The notes: a model not told the origin generated them from the letters alone. A stretch of 64,000 bases of DNA from Desulfovibrio subterraneus (GCF_013340285.1 NZ_BLVO01000013.1:1383689-1447688), one strand, 5' to 3'. Positions 18,034 to 27,715 are shown, counted from the stretch's first letter. Made by a program: numbers and translations.

Positions 18034-19344
18034 TTAGGCTTCGGTCTTGAGTTCTTTGGGCTCAACTTCGGTAATGTTAGCCTTCTCGAAGATGGCTTCC
18101 ATGGCCTTGTCGGCCAGCATGCGGTCACGCAGACCGAAGAGCAGGTTGTTCTGTGCGTAGTAATCCTTCACGGCACGGAAGTCCTGACCGCTCTTCATGG
18201 CCATCTGCTGGAGCTGCATATCCACTTCCTGCTCGCTTACTTCCACGCCTTCCTTGCGGGCGGCGGTCACGAGGAAGATCTGGGTCTTTGCAATACGCTC
18301 AGCTTCGGGGCGCATGTCGGCACGCAGTTCGTCGGGAGTCTTGCCGAGAGATTCGATAGACTTGCCCTGACGTTCAACCTTGATCTTCTGGTCCTGCAGC
18401 AGGTTCTCCAGGTACATTTCGACCATGGATTCGGGCAGGGGGAAGTCGACGGTCTTCAGCAGACCTTCCAGCATGGTGGTCTGAGCCTGGGAACGGCACA
18501 GCTGACCACGGCTCTGTTTGTAGGACTGCACAACGGCTTCGCGCATCTTTTCGACGGATTCGAAACCACCGGCCTTGCGGGCCATTTCGTCATCCAGTTC
18601 AGGCAGCTTGCGTTCCTGAATGGAATGCACGGTCACCTTCATGGTAACGGTCTTGCCGGCAAATTCGGGATTGATAAAATCGGCGGGGAAGGTCACGTCG
18701 CCTTCCTTGCTTTCGCCGGGAGCAACGGTCTTCACGAGATTTTCAAAATCTTCGAGAGCCTGCTTGTCGCCGAGGGACATCTGGAAGTTCTCGGCTGCGA
18801 TGCCTTCGATGGCCTCGCCGTTTTCATAGGCGGCGAAGTCGAGAACGGCAATTTCGCCGTCCTTTGCAGGACGATTCTCAGCAAGGGGAACGATTTCGGC
18901 CATGTTGCCACGGATACGGTTGAGCACTTCGTCAACTTCGTCGTCCTTGACCACAACCTTTTCCATTTCCACGTCCATGCCTTCGTAGTTGGGCAGCTCG
19001 AATTCGGGCAGCACTTCAAAGGACAGGGAGTACTTGAACTCTTCGTCGCGAACCAGCTCGCCGCCGTCGAAATCGATACGGGAAACAGGGCTTGCGTTCA
19101 GTTCACCAATGATTTCATTGATGTGAACATTCACGAGGTCCTGAGTAGCCTCGGAATATACTTCCTTCTTGAAACGCCCTTCAATCACGCTGGACGGCAC
19201 TTTGCCCTTGCGGAAACCCTTCAGGTCCACGCTGGTGCGGTACATGGCAATGGTTGCGGAAAGGGATGCGTTCACTTCGTCAACCGGAACGGTGACGGAA
19301 ACCTTCTTCTTAACCGGGGAAAGGTCTTCAACGGTATATTCCAT
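18034..19344 (-). CDS. tig: Trigger factor
   Basis: A ribosome-bound chaperone and peptidyl-prolyl isomerase of 436 aa. The N-terminal ribosome-binding signature GFRKGKVP (about residues 42-49) is intact, followed by an FKBP-type middle domain and a long helical C-terminal substrate cradle. GGAGG lies upstream of the ATG in MEYTVEDLSPV; the frame to 19416 is rejected because it has no such site. The gene lies 98 bases after tRNA-Leu, and the tRNA promoter may serve both. Confidence 0.95.
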   Translation of the reverse strand: MEYTVEDLSPVKKKVSVTVPVDEVNASLSATIAMYRTSVDLKGFRKGKVPSSVIEGRFKKEVYSEATQDLVNVHINEIIGELNASPVSRIDFDGGELVRDEEFKYSLSFEVLPEFELPNYEGMDVEMEKVVVKDDEVDEVLNRIRGNMAEIVPLAENRPAKDGEIAVLDFAAYENGEAIEGIAAENFQMSLGDKQALEDFENLVKTVAPGESKEGDVTFPADFINPEFAGKTVTMKVTVHSIQERKLPELDDEMARKAGGFESVEKMREAVVQSYKQSRGQLCRSQAQTTMLEGLLKTVDFPLPESMVEMYLENLLQDQKIKVERQGKSIESLGKTPDELRADMRPEAERIAKTQIFLVTAARKEGVEVSEQEVDMQLQQMAMKSGQDFRAVKDYYAQNNLLFGLRDRMLADKAMEAIFEKANITEVEPKELKTEA

Positions 19345-19442
19345 GGCTTTTTGCTCCTCCTTGCCTGCTGGCAAAATATCAAAAATATGCGGAATACCGA
19401 CAGAGGGGCGAAGCATGCCGCTTCGCCCTGCCGGTCAATATC

Positions 19443-19526
19443 TGGTGCGAGAAGGGAGACTCGAACTCCCACGGCTAGGCCGCTAGATCCTAAGTCTAGT
19501 GCGTCTACCAATTCCGCCATTCTCGC
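19443..19526 (-). tRNA. tRNA-Leu (anticodon UAG)
   Basis: The minus strand folds as a class II tRNA. The acceptor arm is GCGAGAA/TTCTCGC, the D-loop contains AATTGGTAGACGC, the anticodon stem is CTAGA/TCTAG with loop CTTAGGA (anticodon TAG), the variable arm is long, and the T-arm contains GGGAGTTCGAGTCTCCC. The sequence ends ACCA, so CCA is encoded in the genome. Confidence 0.97.
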
Positions 19527-19573
19527 AGGTATGTACTGCTTGCACGTTCGTGCAGCCGGAAAAACGATGCACG

Positions 19574-19602
19574 AAACTAAGCGCCATAAAGGACGCTGTC
19601 AA
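19574..19602 (-). promoter_or_regulatory. Promoter of tRNA-Leu and perhaps tig
   Basis: A consensus TTGACA and a weak TAGTTT with a 17-base spacer. The predicted start is about 40 bases before the tRNA 5' end. No terminator is visible between the tRNA and tig. Confidence 0.55.
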
Positions 19603-19701
19603 CGCGTAGAAGGCGCGAAGATGTACCATTAGTCGCCGCAGAGTTCAAGCCTTGCCGTGCACTAATTCGCAGAATGGAGACAGGCAATTGCGTATTCGGA
19701 C

Positions 19702-20775
19702 CTACGGCAGAAGATCAAGGTGCCCGCAGCTATGAGCGCCAACCACTTCGCCCACCACTGCCGCCATTTCTCCTGCATCCTCAAGGCGGGTCAGCACCTC
19801 GCGCAGCATGGCATCCGGCACGGACATCAACAGCCCGCCAGACGTCTGCGCATCGAAGACAAGGTCGCGGTGCAGCGGATCAACGGCATCGTCCACGGTG
19901 ACGCTGGGAGCAAAATGCCGTCTGTTGGCAAAGCTGCCGGCCGGAATCATACCCATGGAGGCCAGCTCCACGGCTTCCGGCAGGAAGGGAATGGCAGAAG
20001 AATACAGAACCACACCACATTTTGAGGCCCGCGCCATTTCGAGCAGATGGCCACCAAGACCAAAACCGGTGACGTCCGTCACTGCTTTGATGCGCAGTTC
20101 GCGCACTATCCTGCCGCTGCGGTCGTTCAGCTTAGCGGCCCATGTGAAGAGCAGTTCCTCCAGCGCATCCTTGCCTTCCCAGTCACCTTTGATGGCGGTC
20201 GCGATAACGCCCGTGCCGATGGGTTTGGTCAGCACCAGCTTGTCGCCGGGAACAAGTGCCGCGTTGGAAGTGTATCCGTCCGGATCAATCACGCCGGTGA
20301 CAGAAAGCCCGTACTTGATCTCGGGGTCTTCCACACTGTGACCGCCGGCAAGAACAGCACCGGATTCGCGAATCTTGTCATACCCGCCATGAATGATATC
20401 CCGCAGCATGTCGAGCGGCATGCTCTTCACAGGAAAACATACGATATTCATGGCGCACCACGGCTCACCGCCCATGGCATAGACGTCCGAAAGCGAATTC
20501 GCGGCAGCTATCTGCCCGAATTTATAGGGATCGTTAACAATCGGCGTGAAAAAATCGAGAGTCTGCACCAAAGCCTTTCCGGCGGGAAAGTGCAGAATGG
20601 CGGCGTCTTCGTTATTTGAAGTGCCGGTTATCACCCTGCCCTGCCCTGCCGGATCATCTTTGGGCAACGATGCTAAAATCTGCTCCAGGTCCCCCGGAGC
20701 TATTTTGGCAGCTCAGCCTGCGGCTTTGACCTTGTCCACCAAGGTGGGCCTGGTCGTAGGTCTGGAAACAGTCAT
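19702..20775 (-). CDS. selD: Selenophosphate synthase, selenocysteine-containing
   Basis: It makes selenophosphate from selenide and ATP for selenocysteine and selenouridine synthesis. The conserved part runs from LPKDDPAGQG through GGHSVED and GFGLGGHLLEMA. The frame continues upstream of that Met through an in-frame TGA at 20713-20715 in the context VKAAG-U-AAK. This is exactly the catalytic Cys/Sec site of SelD, and leads to an ATG at 20775 (357 aa in all). A hairpin 12 bases after the TGA fits a bacterial SECIS. Treating the TGA as a stop would remove the active site. The ATG lies two bases after the lysR stop, suggesting coupling. SelA and SelB must be encoded elsewhere. Confidence 0.93.
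20682..20715 (-). promoter_or_regulatory. UGA selenocysteine codon with bacterial SECIS hairpin
   Basis: TGA (20713-20715) is followed after 12 bases by GCTCCGG-GGGAC-CTGGAGC. This can form a stem of up to 8 bp with a G-rich tip about 20 bases from the TGA, the distance used by bacterial SelB-dependent elements. Confidence 0.8.
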
Positions 20776-20777
20776 TC

Positions 20778-21686
20778 CTATGCGTTCCGAAATAGCTTGG
20801 TCTTTTCCTTAAGGTACAGGATAAAACCGGATACCGCCGGGAAGAAGTGGCGTTTGGCGTGATGCACGCAATAGAACTGCCTGCGCACCACCACATCTGT
20901 CAACGGAATTATCCTCAGTTCGCCCCGGTCGACCATATCAGTGACGGCAAGACGCGAAGTCATGCTCACACCAAGGCCCGCCTTGACGCACTGCAGCACG
21001 GCCTGCGTGGAATCAACCGTCAGCCCTGCGGTGAAACGCCGCACATCCACACCCTTGTCAGCAAGCACGCGGGTGAAGCTCTTGCGGGTTCCGGAACCGC
21101 TTTCCCGCATGATCCAGGGGTACCGGCCAAGATCTCTGCTGCTCAGAGAGGTACCATCGGGGAACATGTCTGTGGGAGCGATGAATACAAGCTCATCGTC
21201 AATGACAGGAGTGTATGCCAGTTCGGGATGTGAATCCTGCGCACCGACAATGCCAAGCGTGATTTCACCTTCGGAAACCATCTCGATGATTCGCGAGGAG
21301 TCCCCAACTCTGAGCTCCATGGTCACGCCGGGATGACGCTTCATAAACCCGGAAATGATGGGAGGAATGAGGTAGTGAGCTGGGATGGTACTTCCGCCGA
21401 CCACAAAATGGCCGGTTATCTCATCCTGCAGCTGCGTTATTTCGGCTTTGGCAGCCTCGATGCTGGCGAATGCCTGACGCGCATATTGATACAGCACCTC
21501 TCCCGCCGCTGTGGGCAGAACCATACGCCCCATGCGGTCAAGGAGCTGAACCTCAAGTTCCTTCTCCAGAGAAAGCACGTGCGCACTAATGGTTGGCTGT
21601 GAAAGGAAGAGTTCTTTTCCGGCCTGGGAAAAACTCTTCAACTCATACACTTTGCAAAATGCTTCTAGCTTTCTGAAATCGATCAT
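20778..21686 (-). CDS. LysR-family regulator, selenium-metabolism type
   Basis: A 302-aa regulator. The N-terminal winged helix has the LysR pattern (FRKLEAFCKVYELKSFSQAG, then LFLSQPTISAHVLSLEKEL). A periplasmic-binding-like effector domain runs from about residue 90. It lies directly upstream of selD with a two-base gap, and this pairing is known for the selenium-associated LysR subgroup. Regulation of selD or of selenium-replaceable enzymes is therefore likely but inferred. The effector is unknown, and no clear ribosome binding site is visible at its ATG. Confidence 0.85.
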   Translation of the reverse strand: MIDFRKLEAFCKVYELKSFSQAGKELFLSQPTISAHVLSLEKELEVQLLDRMGRMVLPTAAGEVLYQYARQAFASIEAAKAEITQLQDEITGHFVVGGSTIPAHYLIPPIISGFMKRHPGVTMELRVGDSSRIIEMVSEGEITLGIVGAQDSHPELAYTPVIDDELVFIAPTDMFPDGTSLSSRDLGRYPWIMRESGSGTRKSFTRVLADKGVDVRRFTAGLTVDSTQAVLQCVKAGLGVSMTSRLAVTDMVDRGELRIIPLTDVVVRRQFYCVHHAKRHFFPAVSGFILYLKEKTKLFRNA

Positions 21687-21743
21687 GACTATGCACTACA
21701 TCGGAATTTCTGATAGCACAAGAGGGGTACGCGTTGTTCTTAT

Positions 21744-21782
21744 AAAAAAACAAAAAGGCCGCTGTGATTACACAGCGGCCTT
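21744..21782 (-). terminator. Terminator of the ribosomal protein operon
   Basis: AAGGCCGCTGTG and CACAGCGGCCTT form a 12-bp stem with loop ATTA, followed on the minus strand by a T-rich run. It lies 58 bases beyond the rplQ stop. Confidence 0.9.
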
Positions 21783-21839
21783 CATGTACATAGTATGCGG
21801 TTTATTCACCGGCCGGAGCCGGATCATTCAACCAGCTAA

Positions 21840-22301
21840 CTATTCAGCCTTGGCAGCAGCTTCAGCTGCGGCCACGGCCTGCTTCACGGCTTCTTCCTTG
21901 GCAACCTTGGGTTCAGCCTGAGCTACCTCGGCAGTTTCGCCGGGCTTACGGGTCAACTCTATTACGGCCATGGGTGCGTTGTCGCCGCGACGATTGGCGC
22001 CGAGCTTCAGAACGCGGGTATAGCCGCCGGGAACACCGACATAGAGAGGGCCGATTTCATCAAAGAGCTTCTTCACCAGCTGGTGAGAGCCAAGAACGCT
22101 ATATGCCTGACGGCGTGCATGCAGGTCGTTGCGGAGGGCCAGAGTGATCAGGGGCTCTACAACGCTGCGAAGGTTTTTGGCCTTAACTTCAGTGGTACGA
22201 AGCTTATAATGAGTCAGCAGGGACTTAGCCATGTTGCGGAACATGGCCTTACGATGAGCGGGAGTCCTGCTCAACTTCTTTCCGGAATTGCTATGCCTCA
22301 T
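21840..22301 (-). CDS. rplQ: Ribosomal protein bL17
   Basis: A large-subunit protein near the peptide exit. The N-terminus [24 protein letters not shown] is split-recognisable as the family signature. At 153 aa it is longer than the usual 116-130 because of an Ala/Glu/Lys-rich tail after residue 120 ([18 protein letters not shown]). It overlaps the end of rpoA by 11 bases and is the last gene of the operon. Confidence 0.95.
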   Translation of the reverse strand: MRHSNSGKKLSRTPAHRKAMFRNMAKSLLTHYKLRTTEVKAKNLRSVVEPLITLALRNDLHARRQAYSVLGSHQLVKKLFDEIGPLYVGVPGGYTRVLKLGANRRGDNAPMAVIELTRKPGETAEVAQAEPKVAKEEAVKQAVAAAEAAAKAE

Positions 22302-23334
22302 TTTGCTGCTTCCTCTTCAACCAATCCTGGTATTTCTTCTCAAAGCCATCGACCTGCATCCCAAAGTCCAGATCCATTTCGCAGAGCACTCGACGAATTT
22401 CGTCAAGGGACTTGCGACCAAAGTTCTTGGTCTTCAGCATTTCAGATTCAGATCGCTGAACCAGCTCGCCAACAAGAGTGATGTTTGCGCTCTTCAGGCA
22501 GTTGGTAGCACGAACTGAAAGTTCAAGCTCATCAATACCCTTGAAGAGATTTTCATTCACACCGCTGTCTGCAGAAGAAGAGCTGGACTCTTCTTCAGAG
22601 ATGCGTTCATCGAAGTTGATGAACACAGAGATCTGATCCTTAATGATCTTCGCGCTGTACGCGATGGCATCTTCAGGGGAAATAGAACCGTCGGTCCACA
22701 CCTGAAGGATGAGCTTGTCATAGTTCGTCATCTGACCAACGCGAGCCTGCTCAACGGCGTAGGCAACCTTGCGTACAGGCGCGAAGCTGGCATCGAGAGC
22801 GATAAGCCCGATCTCGTCACCGAGTCCTTCGTGCATGTCAGCCGGCACATATCCCTTACCCATTCTCACTTCGAGTTCGAAGGTAAGTTCCTTGTCCTCG
22901 GTGAGGGTAAAGAGGTGCAGATCAGGGTTGAGCACCATCACGTGCTGGTTGCCGGGAATGGCAGCAGCAGTAACGGGGCCCTTCTGATTCACGGTGAACG
23001 CAATCTTCTGAGGCTCTTCCGTATCCATGCCGAATCTGATCTGCTTCAAGTTCAGAATCACATCGGTCACGTCTTCCAGAACACCCTCAATGGTGGTGAA
23101 CTCGTGCTGTACACCGGAGATCTTCACAGCGACAATAGCTGCGCCCTGAAGCGATGCGAGCAGTACACGACGAAGAGCATTACCGATGGTGTTGCCGTAT
23201 CCGCGTTCCAGCGGTTCGCAAACGAACTTGCCGTACTGGGTATCGGCATCACCGGAACGGGTGATGGTTTCAGGTTTAACCAGTTCAGACCAGTTTCGCG
23301 TATTGATCGTCCTGTCGCCTTGTTTGATGAGCAT
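22291..23334 (-). CDS. rpoA: RNA polymerase alpha subunit
   Basis: A 347-aa subunit that nucleates polymerase assembly and binds promoter UP elements and activators. The N-terminal domain has [20 protein letters not shown], interrupted here for brevity. The linker (Glu/Ser-rich [13 protein letters not shown]) precedes the C-terminal domain with [15 protein letters not shown] and [10 protein letters not shown]. It lies 13 bases after rpsD and overlaps rplQ. Confidence 0.97.
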   Translation of the reverse strand: MLIKQGDRTINTRNWSELVKPETITRSGDADTQYGKFVCEPLERGYGNTIGNALRRVLLASLQGAAIVAVKISGVQHEFTTIEGVLEDVTDVILNLKQIRFGMDTEEPQKIAFTVNQKGPVTAAAIPGNQHVMVLNPDLHLFTLTEDKELTFELEVRMGKGYVPADMHEGLGDEIGLIALDASFAPVRKVAYAVEQARVGQMTNYDKLILQVWTDGSISPEDAIAYSAKIIKDQISVFINFDERISEEESSSSSADSGVNENLFKGIDELELSVRATNCLKSANITLVGELVQRSESEMLKTKNFGRKSLDEIRRVLCEMDLDFGMQVDGFEKKYQDWLKRKQQNEA

Positions 23335-23347
23335 GCTTTATACCCGC

Positions 23348-23974
23348 TTATTTGGAGTAAAGCTCGACAATCAGCTGTTCGTTGATGGGGAACTGAATGT
23401 CTTCGCGCTGAGGCAGAGCCTTAACGGTACCCTTGAAGTTGGGACCGTCCACTTCCAGCCAGGTCGGGCAGCCACGACGTGCGATCACGTCCTGTGCTTC
23501 TGCCAGAACCGGATTCTTGCGGTGCTTCTCATTAACAACGATCACGTCGCCAACCTTCACCTGCATGGAGGGGATGTTAGCCTTGTGGTCGTTCATGGAG
23601 AACACACCGTGGCGAACCATCTGGCGGGCCTGCTGACGGGAGTTGGCAAAGCCAAGGCGGTAGATAACGTTATCAAGACGACGTTCGAGCAGCGCAAGCA
23701 GGTTAAAACCAGTTACGCCCTTCTGCATGTCAGCCTTTTCAAAATAACCGCGGAACTGCTTTTCCAGAACGCCGTACATACGACGAACTTTCTGCTTCTC
23801 ACGAAGCTGCAGTGCGTAGTCGCTCACCTTTTTACGTGCACGTCCCGCAGCGCCCGGGGCATAGGGGCGGCGGTCAAAAGCGCACTTATCGGTGTAGCAG
23901 CGATCACCCTTCAGGAACAATTTAGAACCTTCACGCCGGCAAATTCGGCACTTGGAACCATTATACTTAGCCAA
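23348..23974 (-). CDS. rpsD: Ribosomal protein uS4
   Basis: A 208-aa primary 16S rRNA binder. The N-terminus keeps the zinc-type cysteines (CRICRREG and CYTDKC), so this is the C+ form. The S4 domain [21 protein letters not shown] is in the middle. In other bacteria S4 represses its own operon; the spacer upstream of rpsK in this window is a possible target. Confidence 0.96.
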   Translation of the reverse strand: MAKYNGSKCRICRREGSKLFLKGDRCYTDKCAFDRRPYAPGAAGRARKKVSDYALQLREKQKVRRMYGVLEKQFRGYFEKADMQKGVTGFNLLALLERRLDNVIYRLGFANSRQQARQMVRHGVFSMNDHKANIPSMQVKVGDVIVVNEKHRKNPVLAEAQDVIARRGCPTWLEVDGPNFKGTVKALPQREDIQFPINEQLIVELYSK

Positions 23975-23989
23975 GACACTATCCTCCTA

Positions 23990-24379
23990 CTAGACGCGGC
24001 GACGCTTAGGCGGGCGGCAACCGTTGTGGGGGATGGGGGTTACGTCACGAATAAACGCGACCTTGAAGCCAGCGGCATTTACAGCGCGCATTGCAGCTTC
24101 ACGACCGGAGCCAGGTCCTTTGACGTAAATGCCGACGGTACGCATGCCGTTTTCCTGTGCCTTCTTGGCAGCAGATTCGGCAGCAACCTGAGCGGCGAAC
24201 GGGGTGGACTTACGAGAGCCCTTGAAGCCGCTCTGGCCAGCAGAGGACCAGCTCACAGCATTACCCCTAGTGTCCGTAAAGGTGATAATGGTGTTGTTGA
24301 AGGTAGCCTGGATATGGGCGATCCCTACGGGAATGTTCTTCTTTTCTTTCTTCTTGCCCGTGCGTTTGGGTCTAGCCAT
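23990..24379 (-). CDS. rpsK: Ribosomal protein uS11
   Basis: A 129-aa platform protein of the 30S subunit. Signature regions are [27 protein letters not shown] and the basic C-terminus [16 protein letters not shown] precedes the ATG. It is separated from rpsM by an unusually long 157 bases. Confidence 0.96.
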   Translation of the reverse strand: MARPKRTGKKKEKKNIPVGIAHIQATFNNTIITFTDTRGNAVSWSSAGQSGFKGSRKSTPFAAQVAAESAAKKAQENGMRTVGIYVKGPGSGREAAMRAVNAAGFKVAFIRDVTPIPHNGCRPPKRRRV

Positions 24380-24536
24380 AACTATACTCTCTCAACTGAA
24401 TGATTGATGGACGGGGTTGGAACCTCGTACGAGCTCAGTATGACTAAGCCGTGAACGCCGGGCCGTGGGGAAATTTTCATAGATCCCTGTGGCTCGGGAG
24501 AGATTCCACGCCTGATCCTAAGATCCGTGTAGGAAC
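24380..24536 (-). other. 157-nt structured spacer between rpsM and rpsK
   Basis: It holds no protein gene. On the minus strand it contains a perfect palindrome CTCGTACGAG, a nearby CTTAG/CTGAG stem and a GATCTTAGGATC repeat. Neighbouring genes in this operon are mostly separated by 0-20 bases, so the spacer stands out and may be a regulatory leader. Confidence 0.4.
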
Positions 24537-24908
24537 TTACTTCTTCTTCTTGCCGACAACAGCGCGACGGGGTCCCTTGCGGGTACGGGAGTTGGTCTTG
24601 GTGCGCTGGCCATTTACTGGCAGCCCACGACGATGACGAAGACCACGGTAACACCCGATATCCATCAGACGCTTGATGTTAGAGGACACTTCGCGGCGGA
24701 GATCGCCTTCAACCTTGTAGTTGGTTTCGATTTCCTTACGGATTTCGTTGACCTCTTCTGCGGTGAGGTCGTCTGCACTGCGGGTCCAGTCAACACCGGT
24801 GGTGTCGAGGATCTGGAGCGCAGTATAACGACCAATACCGAAGATGTAGGTCAGGGCGATATCCACCCGCTTGCCTCTGGGGAGGTCAACACCAGCAATT
24901 CGAGCCAC
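24537..24908 (-). CDS. rpsM: Ribosomal protein uS13
   Basis: A 123-aa head protein of the 30S subunit that contacts the P-site tRNA and the 50S bridge. It begins [15 protein letters not shown] and contains [20 protein letters not shown] in its C-terminal third. It lies 18 bases downstream of rpmJ. Confidence 0.96.
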   Translation of the reverse strand: MARIAGVDLPRGKRVDIALTYIFGIGRYTALQILDTTGVDWTRSADDLTAEEVNEIRKEIETNYKVEGDLRREVSSNIKRLMDIGCYRGLRHRRGLPVNGQRTKTNSRTRKGPRRAVVGKKKK

Positions 24909-24926
24909 AATCTACTCCTGCTTCGC

Positions 24927-25040
24927 TTAGCCCTGGCGCTGCTTGTGCCGGGGGTTTTCGCAAATGACTCTAAGGGTGCCCTTGCGCCGAATTACCTTGC
25001 ACTTTGGGCACATCTTTTTGACAGAAGGCCTGACTTTCAT
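24927..25040 (-). CDS. rpmJ: Ribosomal protein bL36
   Basis: A 37-aa 50S protein read directly from the minus strand: [20 protein letters not shown] in the first half, then [16 protein letters not shown]. The zinc ligands are CPKC, a later Cys and a His, so this is the zinc-binding form. It lies between map and rpsM as usual, but infA is missing at this place. Confidence 0.96.
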   Translation of the reverse strand: MKVRPSVKKMCPKCKVIRRKGTLRVICENPRHKQRQG

Positions 25041-25105
25041 GATAGACTCCATAAGTCTGGGATCGTTCTGACACAACAAACAACTCACGGCAGCACTCCG
25101 GCCGC

Positions 25106-25135
25106 CGGAACGGAGGTCAGTAACATCCCGTTCCG
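25106..25135 (-). promoter_or_regulatory. Hairpin upstream of rpmJ
   Basis: CGGAACGG and CCGTTCCG form an 8-bp stem with a 14-base loop within the 132-nt map-rpmJ spacer. A TTGACG and a TATAGT box occur just upstream, so a secondary promoter for the alpha segment is possible but the spacing is not convincing. Confidence 0.4.
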
Positions 25136-25172
25136 TAAAGCGTCAATACAATTTTCACTATACTGACGTTAT

Positions 25173-25940
25173 TTATTCGGACAAGCTGAGAATCTCAGGT
25201 CCGTTTGCTGTGATGGCAACACTATGTTCGAAGTGGGCAGACAGTTTGCGGTCCTTCGTCACGGCCGTCCAGTTGTCCTCCAGAATATCCACATCGTACG
25301 AACCGACAGTAACCATGGGTTCTATCGCCAGTACCATGCCGAACTTGAGGGGAACGCCCGGAAGTCCCGGAGGAACAAAGTTCGGAATCTCGGGCCGCTC
25401 ATGCAGCCTGGTACCGATACCGTGTCCCACAAACCGGCGGACAACGCCGAATCCATTGGATTCAACGTGCGTCTGCACAGCACGGGAAATGTCGTAGAGC
25501 GTATTTCCGTTAATTGCCTGCTCAATCCCGAGCATCAGAGATTCGCGAGTCACAGTCATCAACCTGTCAGCCTCTTCAGAGACGGTACCCACCGGATAGG
25601 TTCTGGCAGAGTCGCCGTAGAACCCGTGGTAAATAACGCCCATGTCAAAGCTGACAATGTCGCCTTCCTGCAACACGCGCTGGGAGGGAAAACCGTGCAC
25701 GATCTCTTCGTTCACCGAACAGCACAGTGCAAAGGGGAACCCGCAGTATCCCTGAAACGCGGGACGCACGCCGAACTGTTTGCACAGATTCTGCGTAAGG
25801 TCTTCGAAATACATAGTCTTGACGCCTGGTTGCACATGCTGGCCAAGGACATCAAGAATCGTTGCCACAATTCGATTGGCCTCCCGCAGGAGGCCAATCT
25901 CTTTGTCATTCTTCAGAAAAACACCGCGAAACTTTTTCAA
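25173..25940 (-). CDS. map: Methionine aminopeptidase
   Basis: A 255-aa dimetal enzyme that removes the initiator Met from nascent proteins. Metal ligands are visible in order: SFDMGV, GDSARTY, the His of GHGIGTRLHE, AIEPMVT and FEHSVAI. It starts one base after the secY stop, the standard position in this operon. Confidence 0.96.
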   Translation of the reverse strand: MKKFRGVFLKNDKEIGLLREANRIVATILDVLGQHVQPGVKTMYFEDLTQNLCKQFGVRPAFQGYCGFPFALCCSVNEEIVHGFPSQRVLQEGDIVSFDMGVIYHGFYGDSARTYPVGTVSEEADRLMTVTRESLMLGIEQAINGNTLYDISRAVQTHVESNGFGVVRRFVGHGIGTRLHERPEIPNFVPPGLPGVPLKFGMVLAIEPMVTVGSYDVDILEDNWTAVTKDRKLSAHFEHSVAITANGPEILSLSE

Positions 25941-25941
25941 C

Positions 25942-27258
25942 CTACTGCCTTCCCTTGATTCTGGACTTGTTCATGAGTCCTTCATACTGGCGGGAAATCA
26001 TGTGGGATTCAACCTGGGACATGAAGTCCATGGCCACACCGACCACGATGAGCAGGCTGGTGCCACCGAAGTAGAACGGAACGTTCGCCCATGAAATGAG
26101 CATCATCGGAAGCACACATACCGCGGCAATATAGAAGGCACCCCACAGCGTGATGCGGCTGAGCACCTTATCTATGTATTCACGAGTCTTCCCGCCAGGG
26201 CGGATGCCCGGGATGAAGCCACCGGAGTTCTTCAGGTTCTCGGCGATATCCTTGGGATCAAAGATGATAGCCGTGTAGAAGAAACAGAAGAACAGAACCA
26301 GCGCCACAAACAGGACGTTATAGAGAATGGTCGTAGGAGCAAACCACGAGGTAACCTGCTGCAACATCTCATTGCCGGGAGCAAAGGAACCGATGGTCGC
26401 AGGGAACATCAGCAAGCTCGAGGCGAAGATGGGGGGAATAACACCAGCGGTGTTGATTCGCAGCGGCAGATGAGTGGTTTGTCCACCGAACATTTTACGA
26501 CCCATTTGCCGTTTGGCATAATGAATCGGTATTCGTCGTTGACCACGCTCCATGAAGACTATGGCGCCGAGCACTATCGGCATCAGAGCCAGAATGACCA
26601 ACCCCATGAAAATGGAGAGTTCACCGGCACTGATGAGATTGACGGACTTGAGAACCGCACCGGGAAGTCCGGCAACGATACCCGAGAAGATGATGAGGGA
26701 AATACCATTGCCCACCCCCTTCGCGGTAATCTGCTCACCGATCCACATGATCAGTACGGTTCCGGCAGTAAGCGTGAGGATAGTGATGAGACGGAATCCC
26801 CACCCGGCAGTAAGTACAACCGGTGCACCTGTGGGGCTGGTCATGCTTTCAAGACCAACCGCGATGCCGAAACCCTGCAGGACAGTGATAAGCACCGTCA
26901 GGTAACGGGTCCACTGCGTAAGCTTCTTACGCCCGGCTGCCCCTTCTTCCTTCGCAATACGCTTCAGATCAGGTGATACCACCTGAAGCAACTGAATGAT
27001 AATGGAAGCGGAGATATAGGGCATGATACCGAGGGCGAAAATCGAAAGGTTTCGAAGTCCGCCCCCGGAAAACATGTCAAACATACCGAACAGGGTGTTT
27101 TGGACGCTGGCGAAGAATTCAACGAGAGCGGCAGTGTCTACGCCCGGCACCGGGACATGAATCCCGACGCGGTAAAAGGCGAGCAACAGGAACGTCCACA
27201 TCAACTTCTTCTTCAGTTCTGGCATTCTCGCCAGATTCTCAACACCACTGAGCGCCAC
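25942..27258 (-). CDS. secY: Protein translocase subunit SecY
   Basis: A 438-aa inner-membrane protein with ten predicted helices that forms the protein-conducting channel with SecE and SecG. Signature motifs are GIMPYISASIIIQLLQ and the cytoplasmic loop RRIPIHYAKRQ. It starts 7 bases after rplO. Confidence 0.97.
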   Translation of the reverse strand: MALSGVENLARMPELKKKLMWTFLLLAFYRVGIHVPVPGVDTAALVEFFASVQNTLFGMFDMFSGGGLRNLSIFALGIMPYISASIIIQLLQVVSPDLKRIAKEEGAAGRKKLTQWTRYLTVLITVLQGFGIAVGLESMTSPTGAPVVLTAGWGFRLITILTLTAGTVLIMWIGEQITAKGVGNGISLIIFSGIVAGLPGAVLKSVNLISAGELSIFMGLVILALMPIVLGAIVFMERGQRRIPIHYAKRQMGRKMFGGQTTHLPLRINTAGVIPPIFASSLLMFPATIGSFAPGNEMLQQVTSWFAPTTILYNVLFVALVLFFCFFYTAIIFDPKDIAENLKNSGGFIPGIRPGGKTREYIDKVLSRITLWGAFYIAAVCVLPMMLISWANVPFYFGGTSLLIVVGVAMDFMSQVESHMISRQYEGLMNKSRIKGRQ

Positions 27259-27265
27259 GTTTTAC

Positions 27266-27715
27266 CTACCCTTCAAGCGCCTTGGCTTCGCCGCCGGCGT
27301 TTTGGATTTTCTCAACGGCGGAAGCACTGAACTTGTGCGCTTCAACCTTCAGGGCCACAGAGATTTCTCCACGACCGAGAACCTTAACGGCAGCACCGTT
27401 GGTAGCGAGACCGCTTGCGTAGATGTCTTCAAGAGACACTTCGCCCTTGTCAGCGAACACTTCTGCCAGACGGTCAAGATTGATTACATCGTAATCGTTC
27501 TTGAAACGGTAGTTGGAGAAGCCACGCTTGGGAAGGCGACGCTGCAGGGGCATCTGGCCGCCTTCGAAACCGGGGCCTTTTCCGCCACCGGCACGAGCGT
27601 TCTGGCCTTTGTGACCCTTGCCGGAAGTCTTGCCCAAACCGGAGCCGGAACCGCGGCCAACGCGCTTGCGGGCCTTACGTTCTTCAGCAAAGGGATAGAG
27701 TTCGTGAAGCTGCAT
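27266..27715 (-). CDS. rplO: Ribosomal protein uL15
   Basis: A 149-aa late-assembly protein of the 50S subunit. The Gly-rich basic N-terminus (GRGSGSGLGKTSGKGHKGQ) and GFEGGQMPLQRRLPKRGF are typical. It overlaps the rpmD stop by one base (TAATG). Confidence 0.96.
   Translation of the reverse strand: MQLHELYPFAEERKARKRVGRGSGSGLGKTSGKGHKGQNARAGGGKGPGFEGGQMPLQRRLPKRGFSNYRFKNDYDVINLDRLAEVFADKGEVSLEDIYASGLATNGAAVKVLGRGEISVALKVEAHKFSASAVEKIQNAGGEAKALEG

Noticed and set aside
20713-20715. TGA in selD as a frameshift or nonsense mutation
   Set aside because: It falls on the Cys/Sec catalytic position, the frame continues on both sides, and a SECIS-like hairpin follows.
24415-24440. T-arm-like GGTTGGAACC segment suggesting a tRNA
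   Set aside because: No acceptor, D or anticodon arm could be paired around it on either strand.
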